Shown here: one piece after another, positions 1-5,925 of the stretch
How the letters are laid out: every line of letters starts with the position of its first letter
How positions within the stretch are numbered: the first letter of the stretch is position 1
Source: Dehalococcoidia bacterium
GTDB taxonomy: Bacteria > Chloroflexota > Dehalococcoidia > Tepidiformales > Tepidiformaceae
DNA length: 6,692 nucleotides
Reading direction: 5' to 3'
NCBI GenBank assembly: GCA_007126855.1
Contig: SLAK01000139.1
Location: 1 to 6,692, forward strand
Notes under the pieces: model-generated
What the model saw: the letters and a program-made list of their open reading frames with translations, nothing else
Database searches by the model: none
Told to the model about the DNA's origin: nothing
Program-made: the position numbers and the translations under genes

Positions 1-2
1 CG

Positions 3-25
3 CGTGCGGGCTTTGCTACCGCACG
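3..25. repeat. Perfect 7-bp inverted repeat (hairpin) at the left edge
   Basis: CGTGCGG (3-9) and CCGCACG (19-25) are perfect inverted complements around a 9-base spacer. No T-tract follows, so it does not look like a standard intrinsic terminator. It ends 18 bases before the first start codon, so it could be the tail of an upstream gene's terminator, an operator or a 5'-UTR hairpin. The role is unknown. Confidence 0.4.
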
Positions 26-43
26 TTGCAGCGAGCGTGACGC

Positions 44-745
44 ATGAGTGGTGAGCGTGGTTACGAGGGACGATGGAGCAGTGGTGACGACAGCATGAGC
101 CGGTCGAAGGACCCGGCGTTGCGCCACCTGCGGCGTCGCTACGAATCGCTCCGCGACGATTACGAGGAGCTGATCGAACGGCTTGCCGAAGTGGAAAGCC
201 GGCTGGAGCCTGGCCAACCCCCGGCCGGGCGTCGCGAAGCCCAATCGCGGGAAACCCGGCCTGCGAGCACGCCAGCAGCCACCGGCAGCGTCAGCGAACA
301 GGTGCTGCGGGCTATCGCTGCGCCCTGGTTCGCGCTCCGCGACGAATACTCCCGCACCGCGCAGGAGCTGCTCGGCATCGTGCATTCGATGGACGAGCTC
401 GCCGACCGCGCGTTCAAGGGCCAGCGGCGCGCACGCGAGGAAGAGCAGCCCGCACCGCCACCGCCTGCGCCGGAAGAAGAGCCGGAGCCGTCGGCCGCGT
501 CGCAGGAAGAGCCAACTGCTGAGGAGATCCGGGCCCACCATGTGGCGCCATCCAGCGGCGCGCCCGACCGAACGACCATCCAGGTACAGGTGCAAAGCCC
601 AAACCTTGGGGCGCTGCTCGACTTCCAGGAACACCTTTCGCAGCTCCCCGACGTGGCTCGCGTGTCCATGAGCCAGGTGAACGAAGAGCGCGCCGTCCTC
701 GTCGTCGAGCTGCGCCCGGATTCCAGCGGGCAGCACCCGGGCTGA
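44..745 (+). CDS. Hypothetical protein: coiled coil, acidic proline-rich linker, small C-terminal alpha/beta module
   Basis: I do not recognise a named family. The 233-residue reading starts at the ATG at 44. A second in-frame ATG at 95 (residue 18, MSRSKDPALR) directly precedes the structured part and could be the true start; neither has a strong ribosome binding site. Visible parts: a charged helical stretch at about residues 24-55 with coiled-coil spacing (RRRYESLRDDYEELIERL); a low-complexity stretch at 56-82; a probable amphipathic helix at 83-128 (EQVLRAIAAPWFALRDEY); an acidic Pro/Glu-rich linker at 132-162; and a C-terminal module at about 177-225 with a likely beta-alpha-beta-beta pattern (TTIQVQVQ, then GALLDFQEHLSQLP, then two strands). 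There is no signal peptide or membrane segment, so it is probably cytoplasmic. The helices and small sheet module suggest a scaffold or oligomerising protein, but no function is claimed. A SnoaL-like gene follows on the same strand after 44 bases, so co-transcription is possible. Confidence 0.7.
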   Translation: MSGERGYEGRWSSGDDSMSRSKDPALRHLRRRYESLRDDYEELIERLAEVESRLEPGQPPAGRREAQSRETRPASTPAATGSVSEQVLRAIAAPWFALRDEYSRTAQELLGIVHSMDELADRAFKGQRRAREEEQPAPPPPAPEEEPEPSAASQEEPTAEEIRAHHVAPSSGAPDRTTIQVQVQSPNLGALLDFQEHLSQLPDVARVSMSQVNEERAVLVVELRPDSSGQHPG

Positions 746-779
746 CGGGACGGTATGCTTCTCCAGCGGATTCCCTGTT

Positions 780-783
780 GGAG
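780..783 (+). promoter_or_regulatory. Ribosome binding site that decides the SnoaL-like gene start
   Basis: GGAG at 780-783 sits 6 bases before the ATG at 790. An in-frame TTG at 778 would overlap this site, so the ATG at 790 is preferred as the start. Confidence 0.6.
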
Positions 784-789
784 ACGCTG

Positions 790-1161
790 ATGGATATCGA
801 ACAGTTCAACGCCGACTGGCTCGCAGCCTGGAGCGACAAGGATGTGCCCCGGCTGCTCAGCTTCTACGCCGCAGATACGAGCTACGTCGACCCGCAGGCG
901 CCCATGGGCGTCACCGGTCACGACGAACTCCGCGCCCACCTGGAGAAGATCTTTTCCTCGACCCCGCCGATGCGCTACGACCCCGACGAGGTCTGGCCCA
1001 TCGACGGCGGCTACTGCGGGCGCTGGATCTGCACCATCGACGTGCCGGACGGTTCAAAGGCCTACATGCGCGGCTTCGACCTGGTCATCCTCGACGGCGG
1101 CAAGATCGCACACAACGAGGTTTACGTGCACCAGCTCCCCGCCGACCCGCGCAAGAGCTGA
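790..1161 (+). CDS. SnoaL-like / NTF2-fold protein
   Basis: This 123-residue protein has the length and pattern of single-domain SnoaL-like (NTF2-superfamily) proteins, which form a cone-shaped alpha+beta barrel around a small-molecule pocket. Visible family features are the N-terminal helix with FNADWLAAWSDKDVPRLLSFYA (positions 6-27, split here only by description), the YVDP motif at 32-35, the GHDELRAHLEKIF helix at 43-55, and the terminal strands RGFDLVILDGGKI and NEVYVHQLP (94-117). Family members include polyketide cyclases, ketosteroid isomerase relatives, limonene-epoxide hydrolases and many of unknown substrate. The sequence alone does not single out a reaction. The start is the ATG at 790 rather than the TTG at 778. 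The protein lacks a signal peptide and should be cytoplasmic. It may be co-transcribed with the upstream hypothetical gene and converges on the serpin gene 23 bases away. Confidence 0.82.
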   Translation: MDIEQFNADWLAAWSDKDVPRLLSFYAADTSYVDPQAPMGVTGHDELRAHLEKIFSSTPPMRYDPDEVWPIDGGYCGRWICTIDVPDGSKAYMRGFDLVILDGGKIAHNEVYVHQLPADPRKS

Positions 1162-1184
1162 GCCTGTCCCGGGATTGCCACCGG

Positions 1185-2501
1185 TCAGGACACCGGGTTC
1201 AGCACGCGCCCCATGAACAGGATCGCCCCGCTGTCCCTGTCGTGGACGAAGAACAGGAACGGCCGGTCGAAATCGACCTCCACGTTGATCGGCGGCGCTG
1301 ATACGACGCCGACGACCACTGCCGTGGCAGCGGCGGCTTCTGTCCCGTGCTCATCGACTGAGATGAAGCCTTCGTGGACAACGTCCTGGATATGCAGGTC
1401 GTCGGGCGGCGCGATGCCGCTGAAGTCGGCCTCGTCGGGTTCGAAGGCGATCGGCATGCCCAGGTTGCTCAACGCATCCTTGAGCAGCGCTTCAGTGCGG
1501 AACTCGAACCGCGGGAAGCCCAGCTCCACGCGCGCGTCGCCCAGGCTTGCCACGATTTCGTCCACACGGTCCCCGTCCAGGCCGGCCTCGAAGACCGCAA
1601 AGTCATCCGGGAGCACCGCGATCATGGAGAGGCTGCCGTCCACATAGGGCAGGCGCACCGCCTGGAAGCCGTCGCCCTCGCCGTATTCGATGCGCTCGTC
1701 GAGCCGCATCATGTCAACTTCAACTTCGTTCCCATCGAGCAGGGTGAAGGCCGCGGGTGCGGTCGCATCTTCGTCGAATCGGTGCACCCAGGGCGCGTTG
1801 AGGTAGATCGCGTTGGTCAGCACCAGGCGCGTCATGTCATCGATTACCCCTTCCGGGATGAGCTCGTCGATGCGCTCCCGGGTGCGCTCGGCGACCCATT
1901 CGTTGATGAGCACGCGCGCCTCTTCGTAGGCCTGCACGAAATCGACCAGGCGCATATCCGCGCCGTACTCGGCGGCAAGCAGGTCAAGGAAGTCATCGAC
2001 GAATTCGAACCCCTCCTGGCCCCAAAGCTGGTTCACGATGGAGAGTTCAAGCTCGGCCGTTTCGTCGCCACCGCCAATGGGATATTCCCCGGAACGTCCG
2101 GCAAGCGCCTGTTCGAGCGCGTTGAATCCCGCATGCAGATCGCCGGCGCGGCTGGCGTGCAGCACGGCATCCATCTGGCTTGCCGTCTCACCCTCAGCGC
2201 CAGCTCGGGTCATGGCCAGGGCAATCGCGATGCTGTGCGGGGAGAAAACCAGGTTGCCGTCTTCGGTCGCCGCGAGTTCGCGGTACAGGTCAGCAGCGAA
2301 TGCGCGCGTTGCCGCGGCTGCCTGCTCGCCAGCGCCCGGATTGGCCCGGCTGCGCGGCGCGTCGGAACCGGCGCTGGTAATCGAAGTGGTTATGTCCGGC
2401 TCTCCATCGTCACAGGCCGCGGCCAGCAGCAACACCGCAGCCAGGATCATCACAAAGGTGAGCGGAAGGTGCCGGGTGACTCGCCCGGAAACTGGTGACA
2501 T
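1185..2501 (-). CDS. Serpin-family protease inhibitor, predicted lipoprotein
   Basis: This 438-residue protein has a complete serpin domain (about 60-438). The N-terminus carries basic residues, a hydrophobic stretch (14-29) and a cysteine at C30 followed by Asp-Asp, which reads as a lipoprotein signal. The lipobox is imperfect, with Ala at -3. A polar linker (31-60) would tether the domain outside the membrane. Serpin marks include NLVFSPHSIAIALAM (83-97), LTNAIYLNAPW (228-238), and the C-terminal signature VDFDRPFLFFV (409-419), which fits the family pattern at every position. The hinge GTEAAAATA (386-394) has the small residues needed for loop insertion, so the protein should be inhibitory. 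Counting 15 residues from the hinge Gly, with the same loop length as antithrombin, places P1-P1' at Val400-Ser401, which suggests elastase-like or other aliphatic-cleaving target proteases. It is transcribed divergently from the MDR gene. The target protease is not known. Confidence 0.94.
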   Translation of the reverse strand: MSPVSGRVTRHLPLTFVMILAAVLLLAAACDDGEPDITTSITSAGSDAPRSRANPGAGEQAAAATRAFAADLYRELAATEDGNLVFSPHSIAIALAMTRAGAEGETASQMDAVLHASRAGDLHAGFNALEQALAGRSGEYPIGGGDETAELELSIVNQLWGQEGFEFVDDFLDLLAAEYGADMRLVDFVQAYEEARVLINEWVAERTRERIDELIPEGVIDDMTRLVLTNAIYLNAPWVHRFDEDATAPAAFTLLDGNEVEVDMMRLDERIEYGEGDGFQAVRLPYVDGSLSMIAVLPDDFAVFEAGLDGDRVDEIVASLGDARVELGFPRFEFRTEALLKDALSNLGMPIAFEPDEADFSGIAPPDDLHIQDVVHEGFISVDEHGTEAAAATAVVVGVVSAPPINVEVDFDRPFLFFVHDRDSGAILFMGRVLNPVS

Positions 2502-2508
2502 GCATCTG

Positions 2509-2513
2509 CCTCC
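2509..2513 (-). promoter_or_regulatory. Ribosome binding site of the serpin gene
   Basis: On the minus strand GGAGG lies 7 bases before the ATG at 2501-2499. This is a near-ideal Shine-Dalgarno sequence and supports the chosen start, which also gives a sensible lipoprotein signal sequence. Confidence 0.75.
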
Positions 2514-2540
2514 AACACGCGAAGGTGGTACCTGTCCAAA

Positions 2541-2570
2541 CGCAGCTTTGCTGCGGAAAGTTCCATTGGA
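2541..2570. promoter_or_regulatory. Cluster of short palindromes in the divergent serpin/MDR intergenic region
   Basis: CGCAGC (2541-2546), TTT, GCTGCG (2550-2555) is a perfect 6-bp inverted repeat with a 3-base loop. It abuts GGAA-AG-TTCC (2555-2564) and TCC-ATT-GGA (2562-2570). The cluster sits in the 149-base gap between two divergent start codons, 40 bases upstream of the serpin start. It could be an operator or an untranslated-leader hairpin. No convincing -35/-10 pair was found for either gene, so the regulatory role is an inference. Confidence 0.35.
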
Positions 2571-2637
2571 GCGGGAGCTTCGCTGCCTGGCATGGGCAAT
2601 TCACGCGTGGGGCGTGTAGGGTAGCGGTCAAAATCCC

Positions 2638-2643
2638 AGGGGG
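2638..2643 (+). promoter_or_regulatory. Ribosome binding site that decides the MDR reductase start
   Basis: AGGGGG lies 7 bases before the GTG at 2651. The open frame continues upstream to an ATG at 2495, but that extension lacks family similarity and overlaps the serpin start, so this site fixes the GTG as the likely start. Confidence 0.65.
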
Positions 2644-2650
2644 TCGCACC

Positions 2651-3649
2651 GTGACAACCAACCGGCAGGTCCTTATCGCATCGCTCCCATCCGGACGCCT
2701 GCAGCCTTCCGACTACGAGCTGCACACCGCGGATGTCCCCGCACTCGAAGACGGGCAGGTGCGCTGCCGGACAATTGCCCTGACCATTGGCGCCGGGCAA
2801 CGCGCCGGCCTGCAGGGAAGCGCGAGCTACGCCGGCGCCCCAGTCACCGGCGTCGTGATGAATGGCACAGGGCTTGCGACAGTGGAAGAGTCCCGGAGCA
2901 ACCGCTTCGCGCCCGGCGACCTGGTGGTCGGGCCCACCGGATGGCAGGAATACTCGGTGCATGAACCGGCGGCGCTGCGTCGCGTCGACCCGCCTGCCGA
3001 CCCGGCGCTCCACCTGGGCCTCCTGGGCACAAACGGCCTCACTGCCTACTTCGGCCTGCTGGAGGTTGGCAAGCCGAAGGCGGGGGAAACGGTCGTAGTT
3101 TCGGCGGCGGCGGGTTCGGTCGGCCACATGGTGGGGCAGATCGCGAAGGTGCAGGACTGCCGCGTCGTGGGAGTCGCCGGCTCCGATGCCAAGTGCAACC
3201 TGCTGGTCGACGAGTTCGGCTTCGATGCGGCCATCAACTACAAGGACCCGGATTTCCGCTCAGCATTCAAAGCTGCGACGCCAGACCGCATCGACGTCTA
3301 TTTCGACAACACCGGCGGGGAGGTGCTCGGCAGCGCGCTCTTCCGCATGAACACGCACGGCCGGATCGTCTGCTGCGGCGTGGTCAGCCAGTACGATACG
3401 GCGAATCCCGAGCCCGGCCCCCGCGGCGTCCCCGGCCTGCTGGTGAACAACCGTGTTCGGATGGAGGGATTCCTGGTCTTCGATTTCGAGGACCGCTACG
3501 ACGAAGCGCGCCGCCAGCTCACCGATTGGGCCAATTCCGGCGCCGTCAGGCCCCGGGTTACCGAGTTCAACGGCCTCGAATCAGCCCCGGAAGCCTTCGT
3601 GGCCTTGCTCTCCGGCCAGACCGTGGGGACAACGATCGTGCGTCTGTAG
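2651..3649 (+). CDS. Zinc-independent MDR-family NADP-dependent oxidoreductase (curcumin/prostaglandin reductase type)
   Basis: From the GTG at 2651 the product has 332 residues, the normal size for the CurA/leukotriene B4 12-hydroxydehydrogenase branch of the medium-chain dehydrogenase/reductase superfamily. These cytoplasmic enzymes use NADPH to reduce the double bond of alpha,beta-unsaturated carbonyl compounds. An N-terminal GroES-like domain (about 1-125) carries the FAPGDLVVGPTGWQEYSV stretch (86-103). The Rossmann domain begins near LLGTNGLTAYFGLLEVG (124-140) and holds the nucleotide-binding loop AAAGSVGHMVGQIAK (152-166). GVAGSDAKC (174-182) follows, with Lys181 at the place usually contacting the NADP phosphate. 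The tail PRVTEFNGLESAPEAF (301-316) is also typical. The structural zinc cysteines of alcohol dehydrogenases are absent, as expected for this branch. The gene diverges from the serpin gene and converges on the epoxide hydrolase gene, 22 bases away. The natural substrate cannot be told from sequence. Confidence 0.92.
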   Translation: MTTNRQVLIASLPSGRLQPSDYELHTADVPALEDGQVRCRTIALTIGAGQRAGLQGSASYAGAPVTGVVMNGTGLATVEESRSNRFAPGDLVVGPTGWQEYSVHEPAALRRVDPPADPALHLGLLGTNGLTAYFGLLEVGKPKAGETVVVSAAAGSVGHMVGQIAKVQDCRVVGVAGSDAKCNLLVDEFGFDAAINYKDPDFRSAFKAATPDRIDVYFDNTGGEVLGSALFRMNTHGRIVCCGVVSQYDTANPEPGPRGVPGLLVNNRVRMEGFLVFDFEDRYDEARRQLTDWANSGAVRPRVTEFNGLESAPEAFVALLSGQTVGTTIVRL

Positions 3650-3671
3650 CGGCGGAACAACCCCCGCCCGC

Positions 3672-4811
3672 CTACCGCCACTCCCGGAAGAACGCGCGGA
3701 TGTCCTCCACAAGCAGGTCCGGCGCTTCCATTGCGGCGAAGTGGCCACCGCGCGGCATGTCGGTCCAGCGCGTGATGTTGAAGCGCGCTTCGGCCCAGTT
3801 GCGCGGCACCCGCCAGGGCTCGCCGGGAAAGTTGGCAACGCCCACCGGTGTCTCCGGCTTCGGGTAGCGGAAGGCACCCGGGTCCCGCATCGCTTCGTAA
3901 TAGATCCGCGCCGCGCTCGCGATGCTGTTCGGCGCCCAGTAGAACATGATGTTCGTGAGCAACTGGTCCTTCGTGTAGACCGATTCGATGTCGCCGCCGC
4001 AATCGCTCCAGGTGCGGAACTTCTCGACAATCCAGGCGGCGATGCCTGCCGGCGAATCGGCCTGCGCGATGCCGAGCGACATCGGCTTCGTGCCCTGCAC
4101 ATTGCTGTATCCGGTCTCCTGTGCCTGGAAAGCATTGCGCGCCTCGATGGCCTTGCGGTCCTCCTCGGTTGGCTCAGCGGGAGGTGGCGCGATGACGAAG
4201 TTCAGGTGCGCTGCCGCGACATGATCGGCGTGCGCCGAGGCCATCTTCGCGCTGAGGATGCCGCCCCAGTCGCCGCCCTGCACGCCATAGCGTTGGTAGC
4301 CGAGTTCGCCACTCATCAACCTGTCGAACGCCGCAGCGATACGCGTGATGCCCCAGCCGCGCTCGGCTGGCTTGCCGCCGAAGCCGAAGCCCGGCAGCGC
4401 GGGAATGACCACGTCGAAGGCGTCGGCTGCATCGCCACCATGCGCCGCGGGGTCCGTAAGCGGCCCGATGAGCTGCAGGAATTCGTAGATCGATCCGGGC
4501 CAGCCATGGATCAGGCAAAGCGGGAAAGGGTTGGGTCCGTTGCCGCGGACGTGCCAGAAGTGGATGTCGACGCCATCCACGTCGCAAAGGAACTGGGGAT
4601 GCTCGTTCAGCGAGGATTCGTGCGCCCGCCAGTCATACTGGTCGCGCCAGTAGTCGCACAGCTCGCGAACGTAGTCCACGTCGGCGCCGTAGTCCCAGCC
4701 GGTGCCGGGGATGGCGTCGGGCGAACGCGCGATGCTGAGGCGCTGGCGCAGGTCGTCCAGCACGGAATCGGGTACATCAATGCGGAAGGGTCGTGGCGGC
4801 ATGCCGGGCAT
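3672..4811 (-). CDS. EphB-type epoxide hydrolase (EHN domain plus alpha/beta-hydrolase fold)
   Basis: This 379-residue protein begins with an epoxide hydrolase N-terminal (EHN) domain (about 7-110; FRIDVPDSVLDDLRQRL, then GWDYGADVDYVREL). An alpha/beta-hydrolase core follows. Family knowledge allows assignment of active-site residues: oxyanion motif HGWPGS (102-107), nucleophile Asp181 in GGDWGG, acid Glu331 in FPGE, and base His357 in RGGHFAAMEAP. The Glu-to-His gap of 26 matches related microsomal-type enzymes. The lid tyrosine is probably Tyr304 or Tyr305. Such enzymes add water to epoxides through an ester on Asp, giving diols. The domain set is complete, so the enzyme should be active and cytoplasmic. 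Two in-frame ATGs (4811 and 4802) are possible starts and neither has a strong ribosome binding site. It is the last gene of a minus-strand run, 33 bases after the thioredoxin-like gene, so it may be read from the same message. The substrate is unknown. Confidence 0.93.
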   Translation of the reverse strand: MPGMPPRPFRIDVPDSVLDDLRQRLSIARSPDAIPGTGWDYGADVDYVRELCDYWRDQYDWRAHESSLNEHPQFLCDVDGVDIHFWHVRGNGPNPFPLCLIHGWPGSIYEFLQLIGPLTDPAAHGGDAADAFDVVIPALPGFGFGGKPAERGWGITRIAAAFDRLMSGELGYQRYGVQGGDWGGILSAKMASAHADHVAAAHLNFVIAPPPAEPTEEDRKAIEARNAFQAQETGYSNVQGTKPMSLGIAQADSPAGIAAWIVEKFRTWSDCGGDIESVYTKDQLLTNIMFYWAPNSIASAARIYYEAMRDPGAFRYPKPETPVGVANFPGEPWRVPRNWAEARFNITRWTDMPRGGHFAAMEAPDLLVEDIRAFFREWR

Positions 4812-4844
4812 CTTACGGCATCCGTCAACGTCAGCGCGCGGGAA

Positions 4845-5258
4845 TCAGGCGAGCTGTTGCTGGAGCGTCTCCTGGTCAGCGAAACCGACGTTGACCTTTC
4901 GCACGCGAAGGTCCGGACCGACGACGATGGTCGAGGGCACCGTCGCGATATTGAAGCGATTCAGCACGTCCGACTCCTTCGGCGCGTGCAGCTTGCGGAT
5001 CGAAACGCCGCGCTCGCCGGCGAGCTGTTCCAGAGCCGGCTCCTGGAGCTGGACGCACTGAGCGCAGCGCTCCGTCCAGAAGTAGAGCACCGTCGTTTCG
5101 CCGGGCTGCAATCCGTAACGGTCTGCGAGGTCGCCGACGGCAGCGCCCGTGTGCCGGCTCAGCAGGCGCGCATAGAGTCGCCGCCCAACGACGACCGCAA
5201 CAACCATCAGTGCGGCGATGCCTGCAGCGAGGATGAGTCGGACCAGTTCGTCACTCAT
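4845..5258 (-). CDS. Membrane-tethered thioredoxin-like protein
   Basis: This 137-residue protein has one N-terminal transmembrane helix (about 6-25) and a thioredoxin fold (about 40-137). The active site is C65-A-Q-C68 after the strand TVLYFW (56-61), and the cis-proline is Pro108 in ATVPST. The pattern DVLNRFNIATVPS (97-109) and the following strand TIVVGPDLRVRKVNVGF are typical of thioredoxins. Residues after the helix (RRLYARLLSRH, 26-36) are strongly basic, while the N-terminus (MSDE) is acidic. The positive-inside rule thus places the redox domain in the cytoplasm, unlike ResA/TlpA-type exported thioredoxins. The ATG overlaps the stop of the upstream DUF4395 gene as ATGA, with GGAAG 4 bases ahead of it, so translation is probably coupled. 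The role is probably thiol-disulfide exchange with the DUF4395 partner, but the final substrate is unknown. Confidence 0.88.
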   Translation of the reverse strand: MSDELVRLILAAGIAALMVVAVVVGRRLYARLLSRHTGAAVGDLADRYGLQPGETTVLYFWTERCAQCVQLQEPALEQLAGERGVSIRKLHAPKESDVLNRFNIATVPSTIVVGPDLRVRKVNVGFADQETLQQQLA

Positions 5259-5737
5259 TGGACTTCCACCGAACGTTTGATGAGGCCCGCCCGGGCGAGC
5301 TGCAGGAAAATGAAGCAGCCCAGGCAGAAACCGGCGACCAGGTTCGTCAACGCAAGCGCCACCACAATCCAGGCCAACACCCAGCCCACAGCCGATGCAC
5401 CGATGGCGAGCAGGATTGTTGCGGCAGCGAGGAAGATGCCGCCGAGTAATTGCGCGAAGCGGTGCGGCGCCGGGTCATCCGGCTCGCGTTTTGGCTTGAT
5501 GATGCCGAGCCGGACAAACACCTGACGGTAGAGAAGCCCGAAAGGCGCCGCTGCCGGGAACCCTGCCGCCACCAGCAGCGCTGCGCCAGTAACGCCCACC
5601 AGCACGGTGCCCACGGCGCCACCAAGCACGAAACCCACAACAACGAGAGCGGTGAGCGCTGTCTGGTTGAATCTGAGCGCATTCTTATCGACGACCACGG
5701 ACACATTGTCTAGTAGTTGGGTCAACTTAGTCAACAT
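5255..5737 (-). CDS. DUF4395 family integral membrane protein with an intramembrane CxxC
   Basis: From the ATG at 5737 the product has 160 residues. It shows the DUF4395 pattern: VDKNALRFNQTALTAL (16-31), DPAPHRFAQLLGGIFLA (88-104) and the GFCLGC motif (136-141) with Cys138 and Cys141. Four transmembrane helices are likely (about 27-43, 46-63, 96-114 and 117-146). A basic loop between helices two and three (YRQVFVRLGIIKPKREP) should be cytoplasmic, giving both ends inside. The cysteine pair then lies in the inner-leaflet half of helix four. The family has no established reaction that I know of. It is often seen with thioredoxin- or sulfurtransferase-like genes, and here a thioredoxin-like gene overlaps its stop by ATGA, so a thiol-redox role is the best inference. 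The open frame extends upstream to 5881 but would run antisense through the tRNA gene, so the ATG at 5737 (weak AAGG site) is chosen. Confidence 0.85.
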   Translation of the reverse strand: MLTKLTQLLDNVSVVVDKNALRFNQTALTALVVVGFVLGGAVGTVLVGVTGAALLVAAGFPAAAPFGLLYRQVFVRLGIIKPKREPDDPAPHRFAQLLGGIFLAAATILLAIGASAVGWVLAWIVVALALTNLVAGFCLGCFIFLQLARAGLIKRSVEVQ

Positions 5738-5748
5738 GAGTCTTTGCC

Positions 5749-5776
5749 TTGACCAGCCCGGGAAGCGATCGATAAT
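5749..5776 (+). promoter_or_regulatory. Sigma70-type promoter of the tRNA-Phe gene
   Basis: TTGACC (5749-5754) and GATAAT (5771-5776) are each one base from consensus and are separated by 16 bases. A start near 5783 would lie about 9 bases before the mature tRNA 5' end. The -35 box begins only 12 bases from the divergent DUF4395 start codon. Confidence 0.72.
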
Positions 5777-5791
5777 GACGATCTGGGCCCT

Positions 5792-5867
5792 GCTGAGGTA
5801 GCTCAGTCGGTAGAGCACTGCACTGAAAATGCAGGTGTCCCCGGTTCGATTCCGGGCCTCAGCACCA
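5792..5867 (+). tRNA. tRNA-Phe (anticodon GAA), CCA encoded
   Basis: The full cloverleaf can be drawn. The acceptor stem GCTGAGG (5792-5798) pairs with CCTCAGC (5857-5863) over 7 bp, followed by discriminator A5864 and a genomic CCA (5865-5867). The D stem is GCTC/GAGC (5801-5804 and 5813-5816). The anticodon stem CTGCA/TGCAG (5818-5822 and 5830-5834) encloses the loop CTGAAAA with anticodon GAA at 5825-5827. The T stem CCCGG/CCGGG (5840-5844 and 5852-5856) encloses TTCGATT. All stems are perfectly paired. It decodes UUC and UUU. Its 3' half is probably the attachment site of the element whose integrase lies just downstream. Confidence 0.97.
5840..5867. other. Probable attachment (att) site in the 3' part of tRNA-Phe
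   Basis: Tyrosine recombinases next to a tRNA 3' end commonly use the T arm plus acceptor end of that tRNA as the crossover region, regenerating an intact tRNA on integration. Here an integrase gene ends 95 bases from the tRNA and points toward it. The exact core cannot be set because the second copy is expected to the right of the window. Confidence 0.45.
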
Positions 5868-5885
5868 GGTTTTGAATTCACGGAT

Positions 5886-5925
5886 GGCGGCTACCGCGGG
5901 ATGGGCGGGGCCGCCTTCTTTGTTT
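5886..5925 (+). terminator. Possible intrinsic terminator downstream of tRNA-Phe
   Basis: GGCGGC (5886-5891) and GCCGCC (5910-5915) are perfect 6-bp complements with an 18-base loop that itself contains the palindrome CCGCGG (5894-5899). A T-rich run, TTCTTTGTTT (5916-5925), follows directly. The position, 18 bases after the tRNA CCA end, fits. The loop is long and the T-run interrupted, so strength is uncertain. Confidence 0.45.

Noticed and set aside
160..939. Minus-strand frames opposite the first two genes
   Set aside because: They run across the boundary of two plausible plus-strand genes, are Ser/Arg/Gly-rich, and show no domain or good ribosome binding site.
1374..2498. A 374-codon plus-strand open frame antisense to the serpin
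   Set aside because: The serpin on the other strand is complete with signature and hinge. The antisense product shows no recognisable domain and is a GC-bias shadow.
2523..2533. AGGTGGTACCT, resembling the T-box antiterminator core
   Set aside because: It lacks the following GCG, a specifier stem and a terminator, and the downstream gene is not an aminoacyl-tRNA or amino-acid gene. The likeness is a chance effect of a short palindrome.
2495..2650. N-terminal extension of the MDR reductase to the ATG at 2495
   Set aside because: The extra 52 residues overlap the serpin start and have no family similarity. AGGGGG before the GTG at 2651 gives a product of normal family length.
3650..3671. Possible bidirectional terminator between the convergent MDR and epoxide hydrolase genes
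   Set aside because: Only a 5-bp GGCGG/CCGCC pairing is visible, reaching into the epoxide hydrolase stop region, with no T-tract on either strand.
3453..5525. A 690-codon plus-strand open frame lying antisense to the epoxide hydrolase, thioredoxin-like and DUF4395 genes
   Set aside because: Its translation resembles no family and lacks a domain pattern, while the opposite strand encodes three clear proteins with intact active-site motifs. High GC in third positions makes long antisense frames common.
5738..5881. N-terminal extension of the DUF4395 protein to 5881
   Set aside because: It would be translated antisense through the whole tRNA-Phe gene, and family similarity begins only after the ATG at 5737.
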